DNA of 64,000 bases, taken from assembly GCA_013339765.2 (NCBI GenBank), contig CM023449.1:113015493-113079492 (forward strand), written 5' to 3'. Shown piece after piece: positions 11,490 through 22,499 of the stretch. A program made the translations under genes and the position numbers. Source of the DNA: Haemaphysalis longicornis (taxonomy: Eukaryota; Arthropoda; Arachnida; Ixodida; Ixodidae). How positions within the stretch are numbered: the first letter of the stretch is position 1; every line of letters starts with the position of its first letter. The notes below the pieces were generated by a model. That model was not told where the DNA came from, searched no databases, and saw nothing but the letters and a program-made list of their open reading frames with translations.

Positions 11490-12879
11490 CGACACGAAAA
11501 GCAAATGCAGGCATTTACGCTTTCAGCAACCTAAAACAAAAACAAAATCACATATTTTTTGCATTGCGAAGTAAACATCATGAACACATTTAAATTTCTT
11601 AACGTCAGAGCTTTCAACAATATGTCGCCGCAATGTCTTCCATGCTTCTACACAATCAGGAAAAAAAGCGAATTACGAAAGACGTCCGTGCGAGCAACGA
11701 AACGGTGAACTCTTAAGATTTGTTTTATTATGAACTGTTTTATTGACACGTTTTTATTCCGCTTCAATTTGAATCACATACCCCTCGCAGGAGCTCATTT
11801 TTTAGCTGAAACGCATTGTGGGTAATAGAATAGCAGCGCATTCTCATTAGGGTTACTTACTGAATAATTTTAAATAAACCTCAACATTATTTTAGGTAGT
11901 GCCACTTGTTCCCAGGAAATCTTTTGTACGCCACCTTCAGAATCTCAAGAATTTTGAAACATTAAGAAAATATAAAGCACCCTCTTTTGTTACCTCCGTG
12001 CCGCAAGTAAGGCTTCCGTGTTTCATGCGCCACGTGCCGAATACGTCAATCAATTTGAATTCTTGCACTATTGCTTTTTGGGCTGTGTGGGGATTCCACG
12101 AAAACAGGTGTTCTTCATTTTACCTCGTTCAAGGCAATACGGAAAATAAGAAACTTCGTTTCAGGAAATACCACGAGTGCTCAATACAGAAAAAATCAAT
12201 GAAAAATTTAAAATTTTAGGATAAATTCCAAGATTTGTAACCAGTTTGACGTTTTTCTTTGCTGACATGTACTTTCAACCAATTACAAAGCTTCTAGCGT
12301 GTTTAGAAGAGTCATTTTATGGCAACAAAACTGGCTCTATCTGCTGCTCGCTCGAAAGTGGTTGAGAAAGTTTTGAGAACACGAGCTAGTTGGCTACTAT
12401 TCAGCCTCATCTCGCTAGGTAAATTTTGTATAACCTAAGACTTTGTAATCAGGCATTCGTTTTATTATTGTGTCAAAGCAGAAATTGTAAACACAAAGTA
12501 ATCGGTATAAAAAAATAGTATCCAAAATTCCAAAATTTCGCAAAATTATCGCTAGGATTCTAAGTAATTACGAGCTGATCAGTTTAAGCAAAGTGTCCTT
12601 TTGTTTTGTTCGGGATGAAATCTATGAATGTTTCTTTACACATTTATAACTTACCGCGCTATTTTTATAGCATGCGTTACGGGACGGTAATAAAAAGTAT
12701 TGTGGGAGTTGACGAAGCCTCGTAATACCATTCACCCACACTCGTCCGTGGACGTAACTTTGCTGACTGCTGCTTCGCCGCCTTGGTATTCTTTGAGTTG
12801 TTATAGGAGCACAAATTCGTTTCAATTGACCTGTTATCTCTTCAAGACAATTGCGTTATCTTTGGCTTCATGAGAACTG
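11490..12879. other. AT-rich stretch without recognised gene
   Basis: No gene seen. A 106-codon plus frame at 11899-12219 has no motif and lies in AT-rich sequence. Confidence 0.45.
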
Positions 12880-14060
12880 GTAAAGGTGCGGGAACATGCA
12901 CCCTAAACGATCTACAAGTCTCCAAGCAAGCCGGACTCGTACCAGCAGCAGACAGCAAGGCCTCCTAGCCGAGCTCGGTCTCCTACCAGAGAAAGTGAAG
13001 AAGCAAGACGTCGCGACAAGCACCATGATCAACCAAGCCAATCGGCGCGCGTTCTGCGGCAATCTCGGGAGCCATTATCATTCCGATGATGCCCTTGTGA
13101 AGACCCGGAGGAGTGGCTGGAGAAGCTGGAGCGCGTCCGAAGTTCAAACCGATGGGATGACGAAGAAATTCTTAGACAAGTTTTTTTCTACCTTGGAGAC
13201 TCGGCTAGAATCTGGTTTGAAAACCACTAGACCTCGCAAACATCACGGAACATCTTCAAACCGGAATTTTTTAATACGTTCACAACGGCCGTGGGTAAAC
13301 AACGAGCTGAGCTGTTATTCCAGACGCGAATGCAACACCCCAACGAAGGTGTTGCAGTGTTCGTTGACGAAATGAGGATGCTGTTATTACGAGCTGACCC
13401 TGAAATGCAGAAGAGGAGAAGCTGGGCTTTTTGCTGCGGGACGTTAAACAAGTGATCTTCGTGGGACTCATTCGCAAACCCCCAAAAACCGCCGCTCAAT
13501 TTGTCCCCGAGGCTTCAATGATTGAGAGGACCCCGGACATGCGTTCGACGCAGTACGAAGGACCACTCAACGCCCTTTTTGGCGAACCCTGTCAACTCCC
13601 CTGGATTTGCGACGGATTACGTACGGTAAACAATCCGTCCCGTTTTTCATAAAGAACTGCGGAATTTTTTCTCAATAACCCCGAAAACCCAAATCGCCTC
13701 CCCACCGATGTGATCGGGGAGATGTTGAACCCGCACTGGGAACTTCTACGCCGTCGAAAGCACCCCGTGAGCCACAACCTATCGCCTAGACCGCAGCTGT
13801 TCGTCAACCCTGCCCTGGTCCAACCCTTCTTCAAGAAGCCCCGCCGTACTGCTACCCGCTGTCACCTGCCCGAGCCCATTTAGTCCAAAACCGGACGCCG
13901 AGGAACACGGACGTATCGCGATCCCCGATAATCGTCCTCCTTGTTACCCTGCGGAAGAAGCCGACCACATCTATTGTAGCTGCCCATACAAGAAACTCGG
14001 TACGTGATTTCTCCATCGACGCACCTTGCCCTCTCCCTGGCCAACGACGACGTGAGGTCG
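12880..14060 (+). pseudogene. Degenerate Ty3/gypsy gag
   Basis: Frames on the plus strand give a retrotransposon gag domain. At 13101-13230 it reads EEWLEKLERV, then NRWDDEEILRQVFFYLGDSA and ARIWFENH, followed by a stop. In a shifted frame 13280-13420 continues with KQRAELLFQTRMQHPNEGVAVF. A further piece near 13440-13560 carries IRKPPKTAAQFVPEAS. Near 13944-13990 is a decayed CCHC zinc knuckle (CYPAEEADHIYCSC) whose second cysteine position is lost. In Ty3/gypsy elements gag packages the RNA. At least three frame breaks are needed, so the copy is dead. I do not find LTRs, RT or integrase nearby. The exact ends are uncertain. Confidence 0.75.
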
Positions 14061-17000
14061 ACGAATATCTATCTCAAACCAGCCGTCACCCAGCCGGTTT
14101 CAACCGTTCACCGTCGCCCTACCTATACTAATCGCCGAGCCGCCGTAGCAATGTTGACTTCTAACGTTGGAGGCTAGTACTTAAGGGCACGTTACCCTTT
14201 CGCAGCCGTACAGGGACTTCGTTAAACGTTGCGTTTCCCCATTTGGCGACAATGGGACCTTTTCTCTCCCGGCGATTCCGCAGGTGGAATTCGGGGGTCA
14301 GGTTGGCGCTTGTGGCAATCCCCACCTCCACTTATTCGACCCCCGCACCACGAACCTAATGGCAGCAGAAGGAGACGGTCTACTTAAATTCAGGTTACCG
14401 TTGCAAATATTGTCGAGAGTCTTCTTGCTCCCTTAGTTTCTTATTCCGCATGAACCCTGGATGGCATCTTGGGTAAGCCGACCACTGTGGCGTTATCCCG
14501 GGGCGGCGGAAATCATCACCGTGGGTTCCCTCGGCTACTAAGCCCGCCCGCTGTACAGCGGCGGGTAATTAAAGGTAAACGAACCATAACTGACCTTCTC
14601 CTTGTTTCATTTCTCCTCCTGCCATATAAAGCACAAACCGTATTGGGCTGTCCTGACGCTTCAAAACAGATTCACTAATCTTTTCCACGCTGTTTATCCG
14701 CAACTCTGGCTTTCTGTGGTTACTATAGCGACCCAATTTTCCTTGCACAAATCTAGCACAAGTAATCTATTGTGATGAGTTTATCTACCCAGATCTTCTT
14801 TGCGGGCTGTAATATCTCCAGCAAGACGATTACCATTTTCTCTTTTTTTCACCGCTCAGCGGCCGCTCCTCGGACGAGCAAATCCGAATCACGTGTTTTC
14901 CGAGTGTTTGTGCCTTTGTCACTAGAAGCCCCTAAGAGCTTTCATGCACTCTCTGCCAGTTTGTTCCGTGTTTGAAAATCGCGCCAACCCATTCTCTACT
15001 GTTCTTCCATTGTGTCTTTTTACACCATTAGTACAGATAATATATGTATGGCAAGTGGAGCTTTCAACCCTGGTATTCGTATTCATCATTCATTCATGCC
15101 TCCAGTAGAGGAGATCCTTGAAAGCGATTCTCGCATGTAAATATATTGTGGTATCCCCCACTGGAGTGGTAGACTCAGAAAACGTTCATTAATTTCGAGG
15201 CGAGTGTTGGGAATGGCGTAGACGTGTACTCCCATCTACTCAAAATTTTCCTGTATTTCCACCTAGTCATCGAAATTTGTGGCTTTTTATATCTATGTAG
15301 TTATGAAATAGTAATTATATGCTTTTTCTCCTTTTGTTTTCTTATCGCGTGGTGTGTTTTGTTGGCTTATTTTGTCGCTTTCTTACTTCTTGCCCATGCT
15401 GTTTCCGCCTGAACCGGCTTCTTTTGTGTACTTATTCTCATTAGTCATTGGCTTAGCTCTAGTCCTGGCGCTGCCAGCGTTCAGTGTACACAACTTTTTT
15501 CGCTATACATCTGCGGCCTTTTTCGCCTTTCTTAGCTCTGAAATGCCAACTAAAATGCTACCGCTCTCCCCTTTAGCGCCACCCTACGTTTCTGCCTAGC
15601 TTTGGGCCTGAAACAAATCCCATCCGCCTGATAAGTTTGCCTGTATCCAATGCTGTGCATTAGCCTTTTTACGTCTATCACTTCAAACACAAGTTCCTTT
15701 TTCCGCCTCACAATCTCACTGTTACGGGCAAGTGCTGCTCACTTGGTGTTTACGTCCTGCTTCAGCACCGCCGGCATGTTGCATACTGCCATCCACACCT
15801 TTCTGGCCGTCGCACGCACATCGTTTACCTCCTTCTGTATCTCCTGGCCGAGCTTTCCCTCCTTTCCCGTGATAACATCGCCGAGACCAGCGGACATCTG
15901 TCGCCTAGACCAGCTTCCGCCCCTTGTGTCGCCTCGGAGCTTGGCTCAGCTTTTTTTTCTGTGCCGAAGCGTTTATTGTTAGGGGAAGGGACGAACCAGT
16001 GCAGCTTCTGTTCAGATACTCCTAACTTTCACTCAGCGTGCCTGCGGCCGTCCGGTTTGGTAATTAGCGCTACCTCTAGCTGTGTAACCCGCTTACCTAA
16101 GGCTGTGTTATGCGCTTCTGCGTGTCCCAGACAAGGAGCCAGTAATTACAGACGACGCGTACGTGCTCATCCCTCCATCTCTCCGCTCTCCTGCTCGAAC
16201 ACCCGTTCATCTTACTTCTCGCGCACAACTTCCACAGTGCACAAGCTCTCTACGCATGTTCGCCATCGCGCTTGAGGAAATGCTGAGCCAGCGAAAAGGA
16301 ACTACCGGGTAAGTACTCAGCTTCGGCTGTCCTCGCTGCCCATTCTCCGCTGCAGGCCACGTTGTTTTTACCTCGTCAGTGTTCTTTATCACGGCGCAAA
16401 CTGCTTATGCTCGTTTTAAATCTGGACCACGAAAAACATGACAAAGAAGGAGCATGACGGTACAAGCCCTGAATGAAGACAAGCGGTACAACGCAACACT
16501 TGCCCGCCCTGGTTCTTCTGTTTTGTATATCTCGCGCTGTAATGTTTATGAACAGTACGGAAGAGCTTGCCCCCAAGTGATTTTTTTCTAAAGTTCCTCA
16601 TGCGTAAACGCAATCTTTATAGTGCCATCTGTTGAACGTTCCGAGAAGCGACCTGGCCTTCTCTACAGAAAAGTAGAATGAATTTTTTCGAGTGTAGAAA
16701 CGAACCAAACAAAGATCCCCGCGTGAACAATGCATAAGAAATCAGTTATTGCGATGCAGATATCCGCTCCATGGGAGTACGGTGGAAGCTTTGTACCATG
16801 ATTTTCTTGCTGACAACCGCAATCGGTTCGAAGGAAAGATCAGTATTTTTTGGGTATATATTTTTTCCCTTTGAAATAACTCACCGGTGTTTTGCAATCA
16901 TAATAAACTTGATAGCATGCGCTGCAAGAACGAAGTGCAACATTTAACACGTAATCAAGTGCATCTTGTTCGTCGTACAAGAAGACATGACGTTCTGCAA

Positions 17001-17868
17001 TTTCAGGATTGAGAAACAAATAAAACCATCCAAGAAGCACCTGACATGGCTGTGCGTAATACCGACGGGTATGCGTCGTCAGAGGTGAAAATTATTTGAA
17101 AACTTGGTCCTTTCGAAAACGTCCGTTGTTACATTATATTGGGAGCCGAACGCGTGCAATACACACTGCTACGGGCGCCTGCATTCGGTAATGACATGGT
17201 TCGGACAGGTAGCCAGTCAGCTAGGTTTGCCGCCCAGAGAAGGCAACGTACGTACAAGGCACATAGTGTCTTCCAATGATGTAATGAAAACTGGTTCTTG
17301 AAGTGGGCAATAACTGTTTGGTGACGAGCTTAGGCTTGGGGATAGAAAAAGCGTTGATGTACAGGGGGTATTAAAAGAAATATGAACAACGTAGCACACA
17401 GCCTCCAATGCATGCTCTTCCATCTGGCTGCAAAGGCAGCAAATTGCTCGCATGCGCACTCCTGCGAAAGCGTCTCAGAGTGCGGCCTACCATAATGCGA
17501 AATGCTTGATCTAGAAGCAATGCCCGCTGTTCATTTCGAGGCGGCTTTTCACGTTGCGTATCCACTGAGCAGGGTGATTGGTCAAGGTCATCATGCTAGC
17601 TTCGACCAGCCTGCAGTGCGTTTGGCCCAGTTTCTGTTATCTAGGCACTCGCGCCCGTCTCAGCCGTGACAAAGCGTAAAAAATTAGTGCCCTTTCACTC
17701 TATGAAGAAGGCTGACGTGAGAATCTCCACGTAGTCTACGGAGTGCACGAAACAAAACACGTTTACCGTAATTTGCGATGAACCTCTGAAAGATCCAAAC
17801 TTTGTTCTTGCAGATAAACATTGAACTGCCTGTATCCCTGCCGTTTTGTAAGCATCTTACTGTTTTTG
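14061..17868. other. Possible gypsy remnant, then unrecognised sequence
   Basis: 14061-14570 may still be part of the gypsy element but I cannot identify a protease or RT motif. From 14600 to 17868 nothing is recognised. The 15350-15980 stretch is T/C-rich and gives hydrophobic or Ser/Phe-rich plus frames (81 and 110 codons), a composition effect. Its minus strand reads a Lys/Glu/Arg-rich, interrupted helix-like sequence that could be a decayed transposon ORF, but no motif supports this. Confidence 0.4.
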
Positions 17869-17968
17869 TGAGGTCGGGTTCAGACTTGCCGCAACTGTCG
17901 TCATAACTTTAAAGGATGACATCATTTCACGTCTCAGCCAACCGAACTGCGTGACATGCCGTTTTTTA

Positions 17969-18361
17969 GATGCAAAGCATCTCTTGCTCTCGGCTCGGTC
18001 GTCTGTCCGTCGTCCGTCGGCACCTCTCCACATCTCCCCACAAGCAGAGTGATAGCGCGCGCGCTGCTCCTCTTCTCCCCCTCTCCACGCCAGCTGTGCG
18101 ATAGCGGGCGCGCTGCTCCTCACCGCAGCAGCGCGATAAGCGCGCATGCGCGTCTCCTCTCTCATCTCCTCTACCCTCCCTCTGCTCTATATAATACACC
18201 CGGTCCGCGTGCCGGTCCCTCAGTTGCTGCTTCGGTTGAGTCACGCTGCACCATCCAGAGTTGCGTCATTTTCAGTTATTTGGATACCCAATCTCGTGAA
18301 CGTTCCGGAACCTCCGAGATGCTTCGCATCAACTCAGGGATTCCTCGCGGGTATCTGGTGT
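17969..18361 (+). mobile_element. 393-bp insert E1 with internal core promoter
   Basis: The insert is flanked by CGTTTTTTA on both sides (17960-17968 and 18362-18370), a 9-bp target duplication. The inverted copy of repeat R at 22.1 kb shows the uninterrupted site. Near the ends are near-palindromes GATGCAAAGCATC and GATGCTTCGCATC. The interior is CT- and CpG-rich and carries a TATA box and an arthropod-type initiator. A related insert lies at 25573-26160. No protein-coding capacity is evident. A 9-bp duplication suggests a Mutator-like or similar transposase; this is an inference. Confidence 0.65.
18188..18225 (+). promoter_or_regulatory. Candidate RNA Pol II core promoter in E1
   Basis: TATATAA at 18188-18194 is followed by TCAGTT at 18220-18225. 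TCAGT is the arthropod initiator consensus. Its A lies 34 bp after the first T of the TATA box, slightly longer than the usual 30-31. No coding exon follows that I recognise. Confidence 0.5.
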
Positions 18362-18984
18362 CGTTTTTTACGTCCATAGATCACGATACGGCTTTCGCGT
18401 CGGTAGTCTGAACATAGCCTAACACATAAATCCAATCCCTGAAGACTCCGAACCGGTCCCATTCGGCCATTTAACTTCCTCGTTTAAACCTCGCACCAGC
18501 ACAACTGACATGTCATCTTTCAGTACGGGCATGAAACCTGTAGCTGCGTGTGCACGCCCCGCTTCTCGCTCCCCATATTCACCACTGCGAACCTGCTCAC
18601 GCCTAAACCGGCAACCAGTCATGTGCGCGTGCTTAGAAGAGACAGACGCCGTCGAAAATATCCCCTGAAAGCCCTCTGAGGAAATGATATTGGCTCACGC
18701 CGGCGTTCCAAGTGGGCAAGTTGCTGTGCATCCGGAGGAGATTTGCCGCTACTCGACGAGCTTAACTTGAGTCGGTAAAAGCCGGCGCCAGCAGCCTTCC
18801 GTTGCTTTTGCGCCCATTCGCGTTTGTGTTCGGGCCAACGCTTCAATTCTTGCTGTTCCTCCAAACTAATGGCATGCATCTATCCCATAAGATTTAAAAC
18901 CTGCAACCCCTGGAGCTCTACGTTCGAGTACAAACATGTGGCTGTCCTTTTTCCTTCCCCCTCGTATGCATCTTACTGTGTGTA

Positions 18985-19255
18985 AGATGTCTGCGTAACC
19001 CATCAACCCAAACCCGAACCACTCGATTAAGAAGGACTGCAAACTAACCGCATTGAGCCCTGAGATTGTGACATATAAATCTCCTACCCGCACAACTGGC
19101 ATTTCATCGGTAGCGGCATGAAGACTAGCTGTGCGTGCATTCCCACCTTTTTCTACCCGCAAACAATGCACGCATAAACCGGCCACCAGTGATTGCGAAT
19201 ACTTAGGTGTTAAAGACATCGGCAAAAATGTCGCTCGGAAGGCATTTCAAGCTGA
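18985..19255 (-). repeat. Diverged partial copy of repeat R
   Basis: It aligns in the same orientation with about 18480-18690: the cgcacaactggcattt, gctgtgcgtgcattcc and cataaaccggccaccagtg blocks have counterparts there. It is more diverged than the inverted copy at 21.7 kb and lacks the end sequences. Confidence 0.55.
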
Positions 19256-19483
19256 AAAATAAATATAGGCTTGATCCGACCGTCCAACTGGGGAAGTTTC
19301 TTTTCTATCGGGAGGGATTCCCAGCTATTTGGCGAGGTGAATTGGAGTGGAAACGGCAGCGGCGGGTTTCGGTCAGTTTAGGGGGCAGCCCTTCGGAAGC
19401 CGTTACCTGGGCTTTGCGGGAGTTGCGTCTATTCATGTGCGCGTAACCGAGTGAGCGAACGCAGCAGAGACGAACGAAAGAAA

Positions 19484-19486
<3 letters not shown>

Positions 19487-19515
<29 letters not shown>
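19487..19515. repeat. (AG)n microsatellite, LINE 3' tail
   Basis: About 29 bp of AG repeats. On the minus strand it follows AATAAAG (19519-19525) at the 3' end of the LINE, so it is probably the element's own tail. Confidence 0.85.
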
Positions 19516-19518
<3 letters not shown>

Positions 19519-19575
19519 CTTTATTGGCCGGCTAAATTAGTCGCAGATACCAGCCTCCTGTAGGGGAGGCAGCAT

Positions 19576-20952
19576 CTATGACTGCTGGCGTTGAAGGGCC
19601 TCCATCGCGAACTGGATGGCTCCCCGTTGAGAGTCTAAGTCTTCCTTGCCCACCGCACGAGCAAGTTGGGGTGGAAGCGCGTCTGTTGGGTCCGGAGTCA
19701 CAGCACATGTCCATAGCATGTGCGCCATAGTAGCGCGACTAGCACTGCACAGCACACACACGTCACTCGGCTGTAGTTCGGGGTGGACGTGTTTCGCCCA
19801 TACAGGGGTCCACGTAGCACGCACTTGTAATTGTCTGAATAGTACTGCCTCTTGCCTAGAGAGGTTCGAGTGAGGCCCAGGGTATCGTCTCCGGGAGTCC
19901 TGGAAGCACTTCAGTACCTCCCCGTACGTAGTAATCGGGTTGAAGTCTTCACCTTCGTTGTCGTGATCGTCCACCGGAGCAGGGGAGACCGAGCCGGCGT
20001 TGCGTCTAGTGAGCGCACTCGCCATCCGGTCCGCGTCCTCGTTGCTGTTCGTTTCGGGTCCCACTGTGCCCATGTGGGCTGGGAACCACTTGATGCACAC
20101 CGTTGTCTGTGATGACCGTAGGGCCCCGCACACCCTCACAACACTCGGGTGCACCTTGTTCTCGGCGAAACGCAGGACGGCTGTCAGGGAGTCGCTGAGA
20201 ACGGTGGTGCAGTTAGGGTTGGAGAGAGCCAGCACGATGGCAAGCTCTTCCGCTTGTTCAGTGGATGATGCCACGATGCTGCCGGCCGTGTAGAGCTCAC
20301 CGGTGGTGGCTGCGACGACGGCGGCGGCGTACGTGTTCTTGCGGTCCGGGTACCTGGCCACGTCCACGTAGAAGGCCCCGGTGTCGTTGGAGTGAGTGGT
20401 TGTAAGTGCCCGCGCTCGAGCGAGCCGTCTTTCGTTGTTCTCCCCTGGACTCATGTGGCGGGGAAGTGGGGCGACCTGCAGCTTGCGCAGTAGGTCCCGC
20501 GGAAGCGGCAGCCAGTCCCTACCTTCCTGCAGCCTCGGTTGATATCCTATCCTTTGTAGTATTGCCCTGCCCGTTCGGGTCTGCGCGAGACGTGTAAGCT
20601 GCGCGGTTTGCTGCGCCTCGACTATCTCGCCTAGTGTATTATGCACACCTAGCTCAAGGAGCCGTTCATTATTAGTGTGGTTGTAAAGACCAAGTGCAGC
20701 TTTGTGTGCCTTGCGTATGAGCGCCTCCAGCTTTCTACGCTCGAGGTCGGTCCAGTCATGAAAGGCCGCGACATAGGCCAGGTGGCTGATGGCGAAAGAC
20801 TGTACGAGTTTGAGCAGGTTGTGCTCTCTCATGCCAGCGTATTTGGTTGAAATCTTAATTAAGCTTATGGCTCTGGAGACCTTGGAATCCAGTAGCTTAA
20901 CGGTGTGGCCGTTGTAGCGTAGCTCTTCGATGTGGAGGCCCAGGACACGCAA
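19576..20952 (-). CDS. LINE ORF2 C-terminal part: RNase H plus CCHC zinc motif
   Basis: The open frame is 458 codons and has no natural start; the frame stays open upstream to about 21117, so it is the 3' part of a longer ORF2. Counting from 20952, residues 1-120 are the connector after the RT thumb. RNase H lies at about 193-312 with Asp197 (FYVDVA), Glu235/236 (EQAEELAIV), Asp254 (VLSDSLTAV) and Asp306/308 (EDADRM), a full acidic set. C399, C402, H411 and C416 form C-x2-C-x8-H-x4-C, the C-terminal motif of many Jockey/I-superfamily ORF2 proteins. RNase H would remove the RNA strand after reverse transcription. The RT and endonuclease are missing, so it cannot act alone. The family assignment is strong; expression is unknown. 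Confidence 0.85.
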   Translation of the reverse strand: MRVLGLHIEELRYNGHTVKLLDSKVSRAISLIKISTKYAGMREHNLLKLVQSFAISHLAYVAAFHDWTDLERRKLEALIRKAHKAALGLYNHTNNERLLELGVHNTLGEIVEAQQTAQLTRLAQTRTGRAILQRIGYQPRLQEGRDWLPLPRDLLRKLQVAPLPRHMSPGENNERRLARARALTTTHSNDTGAFYVDVARYPDRKNTYAAAVVAATTGELYTAGSIVASSTEQAEELAIVLALSNPNCTTVLSDSLTAVLRFAENKVHPSVVRVCGALRSSQTTVCIKWFPAHMGTVGPETNSNEDADRMASALTRRNAGSVSPAPVDDHDNEGEDFNPITTYGEVLKCFQDSRRRYPGPHSNLSRQEAVLFRQLQVRATWTPVWAKHVHPELQPSDVCVLCSASRATMAHMLWTCAVTPDPTDALPPQLARAVGKEDLDSQRGAIQFAMEALQRQQS

Positions 20953-21117
20953 GGTGCTGACTCTTGGGATGGAAGTACCGTCACCCGCATGGAGCTGTAT
21001 GTCAGGTGCGCTGTCGGATCTGAACTTGCGGCGTGGCAGTAGTAGGAGCAGTTCTGACTTGGCTGGGGAGCACTGGAGGCCGAGGCCCTCCCCCTGAGAC
21101 TTCCTCCAGACGCTGTA

Positions 21118-21715
21118 TCATTCTCCCCTAATCCAAGCGACATACGTTTGCGCGAGAGGTTCAAACACGATATGCAACAACATGCTCGCTGCTTCCTTGT
21201 GTGGGGCTAATCCAAACAACGTGACATTTGCGCGGGAGGTTTAAACACGATTTGAGACATGCTGGCCGGCGGCGGCGGCGCACTGCAGGTAGCAGCTGAG
21301 TTGCGCACGCTGCCGTACTTTTGCTGATCACGCGAACACTACCTGAGAGGCAGCCGAACTTCGCCATTACCGAGAAGACTGCAGCTCGCGCTGCTCACAA
21401 AATTTTTGTTAGGGACTGTAGGCACACATTTTGTGTTAGGCAGTGTCAGCGCATTTTTACTGCAAAACAGTATACGTCATGGTCAACCCCCCCCCCCCCA
21501 CCCCCCCCGCTGTTTTTATTCCGGTGCCATGAATTTACTCGGGGCCGCTGCGGGGCTCCTCCTCACCACCGCTGACACCTCTTTTACAGCTTTTTCCCCC
21601 TCGCCTCCACCGATGCTCTTTTGCAAAATGCGCCGTCTGTAGCTAACGGCGGTAGGGCGCTTATCAGATGACTCCGAAACATCAATAGAAGCACAGATTG
21701 GCGTAAAAACATTTT
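21118..21715. other. Short stretch between LINE and repeat R
   Basis: No gene seen. It contains a C-run (13 C, A, 8 C at 21487-21508) and two gcgcgggaggttcaaacacgat-like words at about 21150 and 21230 that may be a local duplication. Confidence 0.5.
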
Positions 21716-22236
21716 GCCGCTCAAGTTAAGCTCATGGAGTAGCGGCGGATCCGACCCAGATGAACCGCAACTTTCCCGCTTGGAACGCCGGCGTGAGCCG
21801 TTATCACTTCTTCACAGGAATTTCAGGAGATATTTTCGAAGGCGTCTGTCTCTTCTATGCACGCAGACATGGCCGGTTGCCGATTTATGCGTGCGAAGGT
21901 TTGGTGTGGAGAATACGGGGGGCGCGGAGGATGATTGTGCACACGCAGCTATAGGTTTCATGCCTGTACTGATGGATAGCATGCCCGTTATGCTGGTGCG
22001 AGGTGGAAACACGGACGATAAACGGCCGAATGGGACCGGTCCGGAGTCCTTATAGGTAGAGCGGATTGGGTTTGTGTGTTAGGCTATGTTGAGACTACCG
22101 ACACGAAAGTCGCATCGTGATCTATGGACGTAAAAAAGGCACGTCACTGAGCTAAGTTGGCAGAGACGTAAAATGATGTCATTGCTTAAAGTTGCGACGC
22201 CAGTTGCGACAACAGTGCGATCCCGGCCTTGATGAT
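21716..22236 (+). repeat. Unnamed repeat R, right inverted copy
   Basis: Inverse of 17869-18774. The plus strand is open for 113 codons (21714-22055) with LERRREPLSLLHRNFRRYFR followed by HAAIGFMPVLMDSMPVMLVR, matching the minus-strand peptide of the left copy at most positions. It ends next to the LINE tail at 22237. Confidence 0.75.
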
Positions 22237-22499
22237 GATGATGGTTGGATGTTCATGGCGCAAGGCCAACTAGGGCAAAGAGCGCCAAAAGTGTAGTTAT
22301 GTATGAAGGATGTAGACATAAACTGTAACATCGTGCAACAAAAACAAAAGTAAAATCAGTAAAAGAGAATAAGGATGGCTGGTGAAGACGGCCAGGTTGT
22401 GATTGTGCGTGTGGCGAAATTAGGTCTAAAAAACTATGCGTGACACGAAATGAGATGTAAAAATTTGATTTCGGCCAATAACCTAAAGGTGCGCTGTAG

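Larger units (their letters stand above)
17869..18774 (-). repeat. Unnamed repeat R, left inverted copy (split by insert)
   Basis: After removing the insert at 17969-18361, this stretch aligns with the reverse complement of 21716-22236 over about 510 bp. Matches include the tgacatcatttcacgtctc and tacgtccatagatcacgat blocks and a minus-strand peptide frame LERRREPISFPQRAFRGYFR. The frame for HAATGFMPVLKDDMSVVLVR also has a counterpart in the other copy. The two copies enclose the LINE fragment at 19.5-21.1 kb. The nature of R is unknown; it may be the ends of a larger element or a multicopy coding repeat. Confidence 0.75.
19480..21117 (-). mobile_element. 5'-truncated LINE with RNase H, I-like group
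   Basis: On the minus strand the element starts within the RT thumb near 21117 (LQCSPAKSELLLLLPRR), passes LRVLGLHIEE near 20950, then an RNase H domain, a CCHC motif and a stop at 19576, and ends with AATAAAG plus (TC)n. RNase H downstream of RT is a feature of I-type LINEs and relatives. Truncation at the 5' end is the usual outcome of LINE insertion. The long open frame suggests a fairly recent insertion. It sits between the inverted copies of repeat R. Confidence 0.85.

Noticed and set aside
15224..15982. Hydrophobic frames that could suggest membrane proteins
   Set aside because: The stretch is T/C-rich, which yields Leu/Phe/Ser by composition; no start context or domain.
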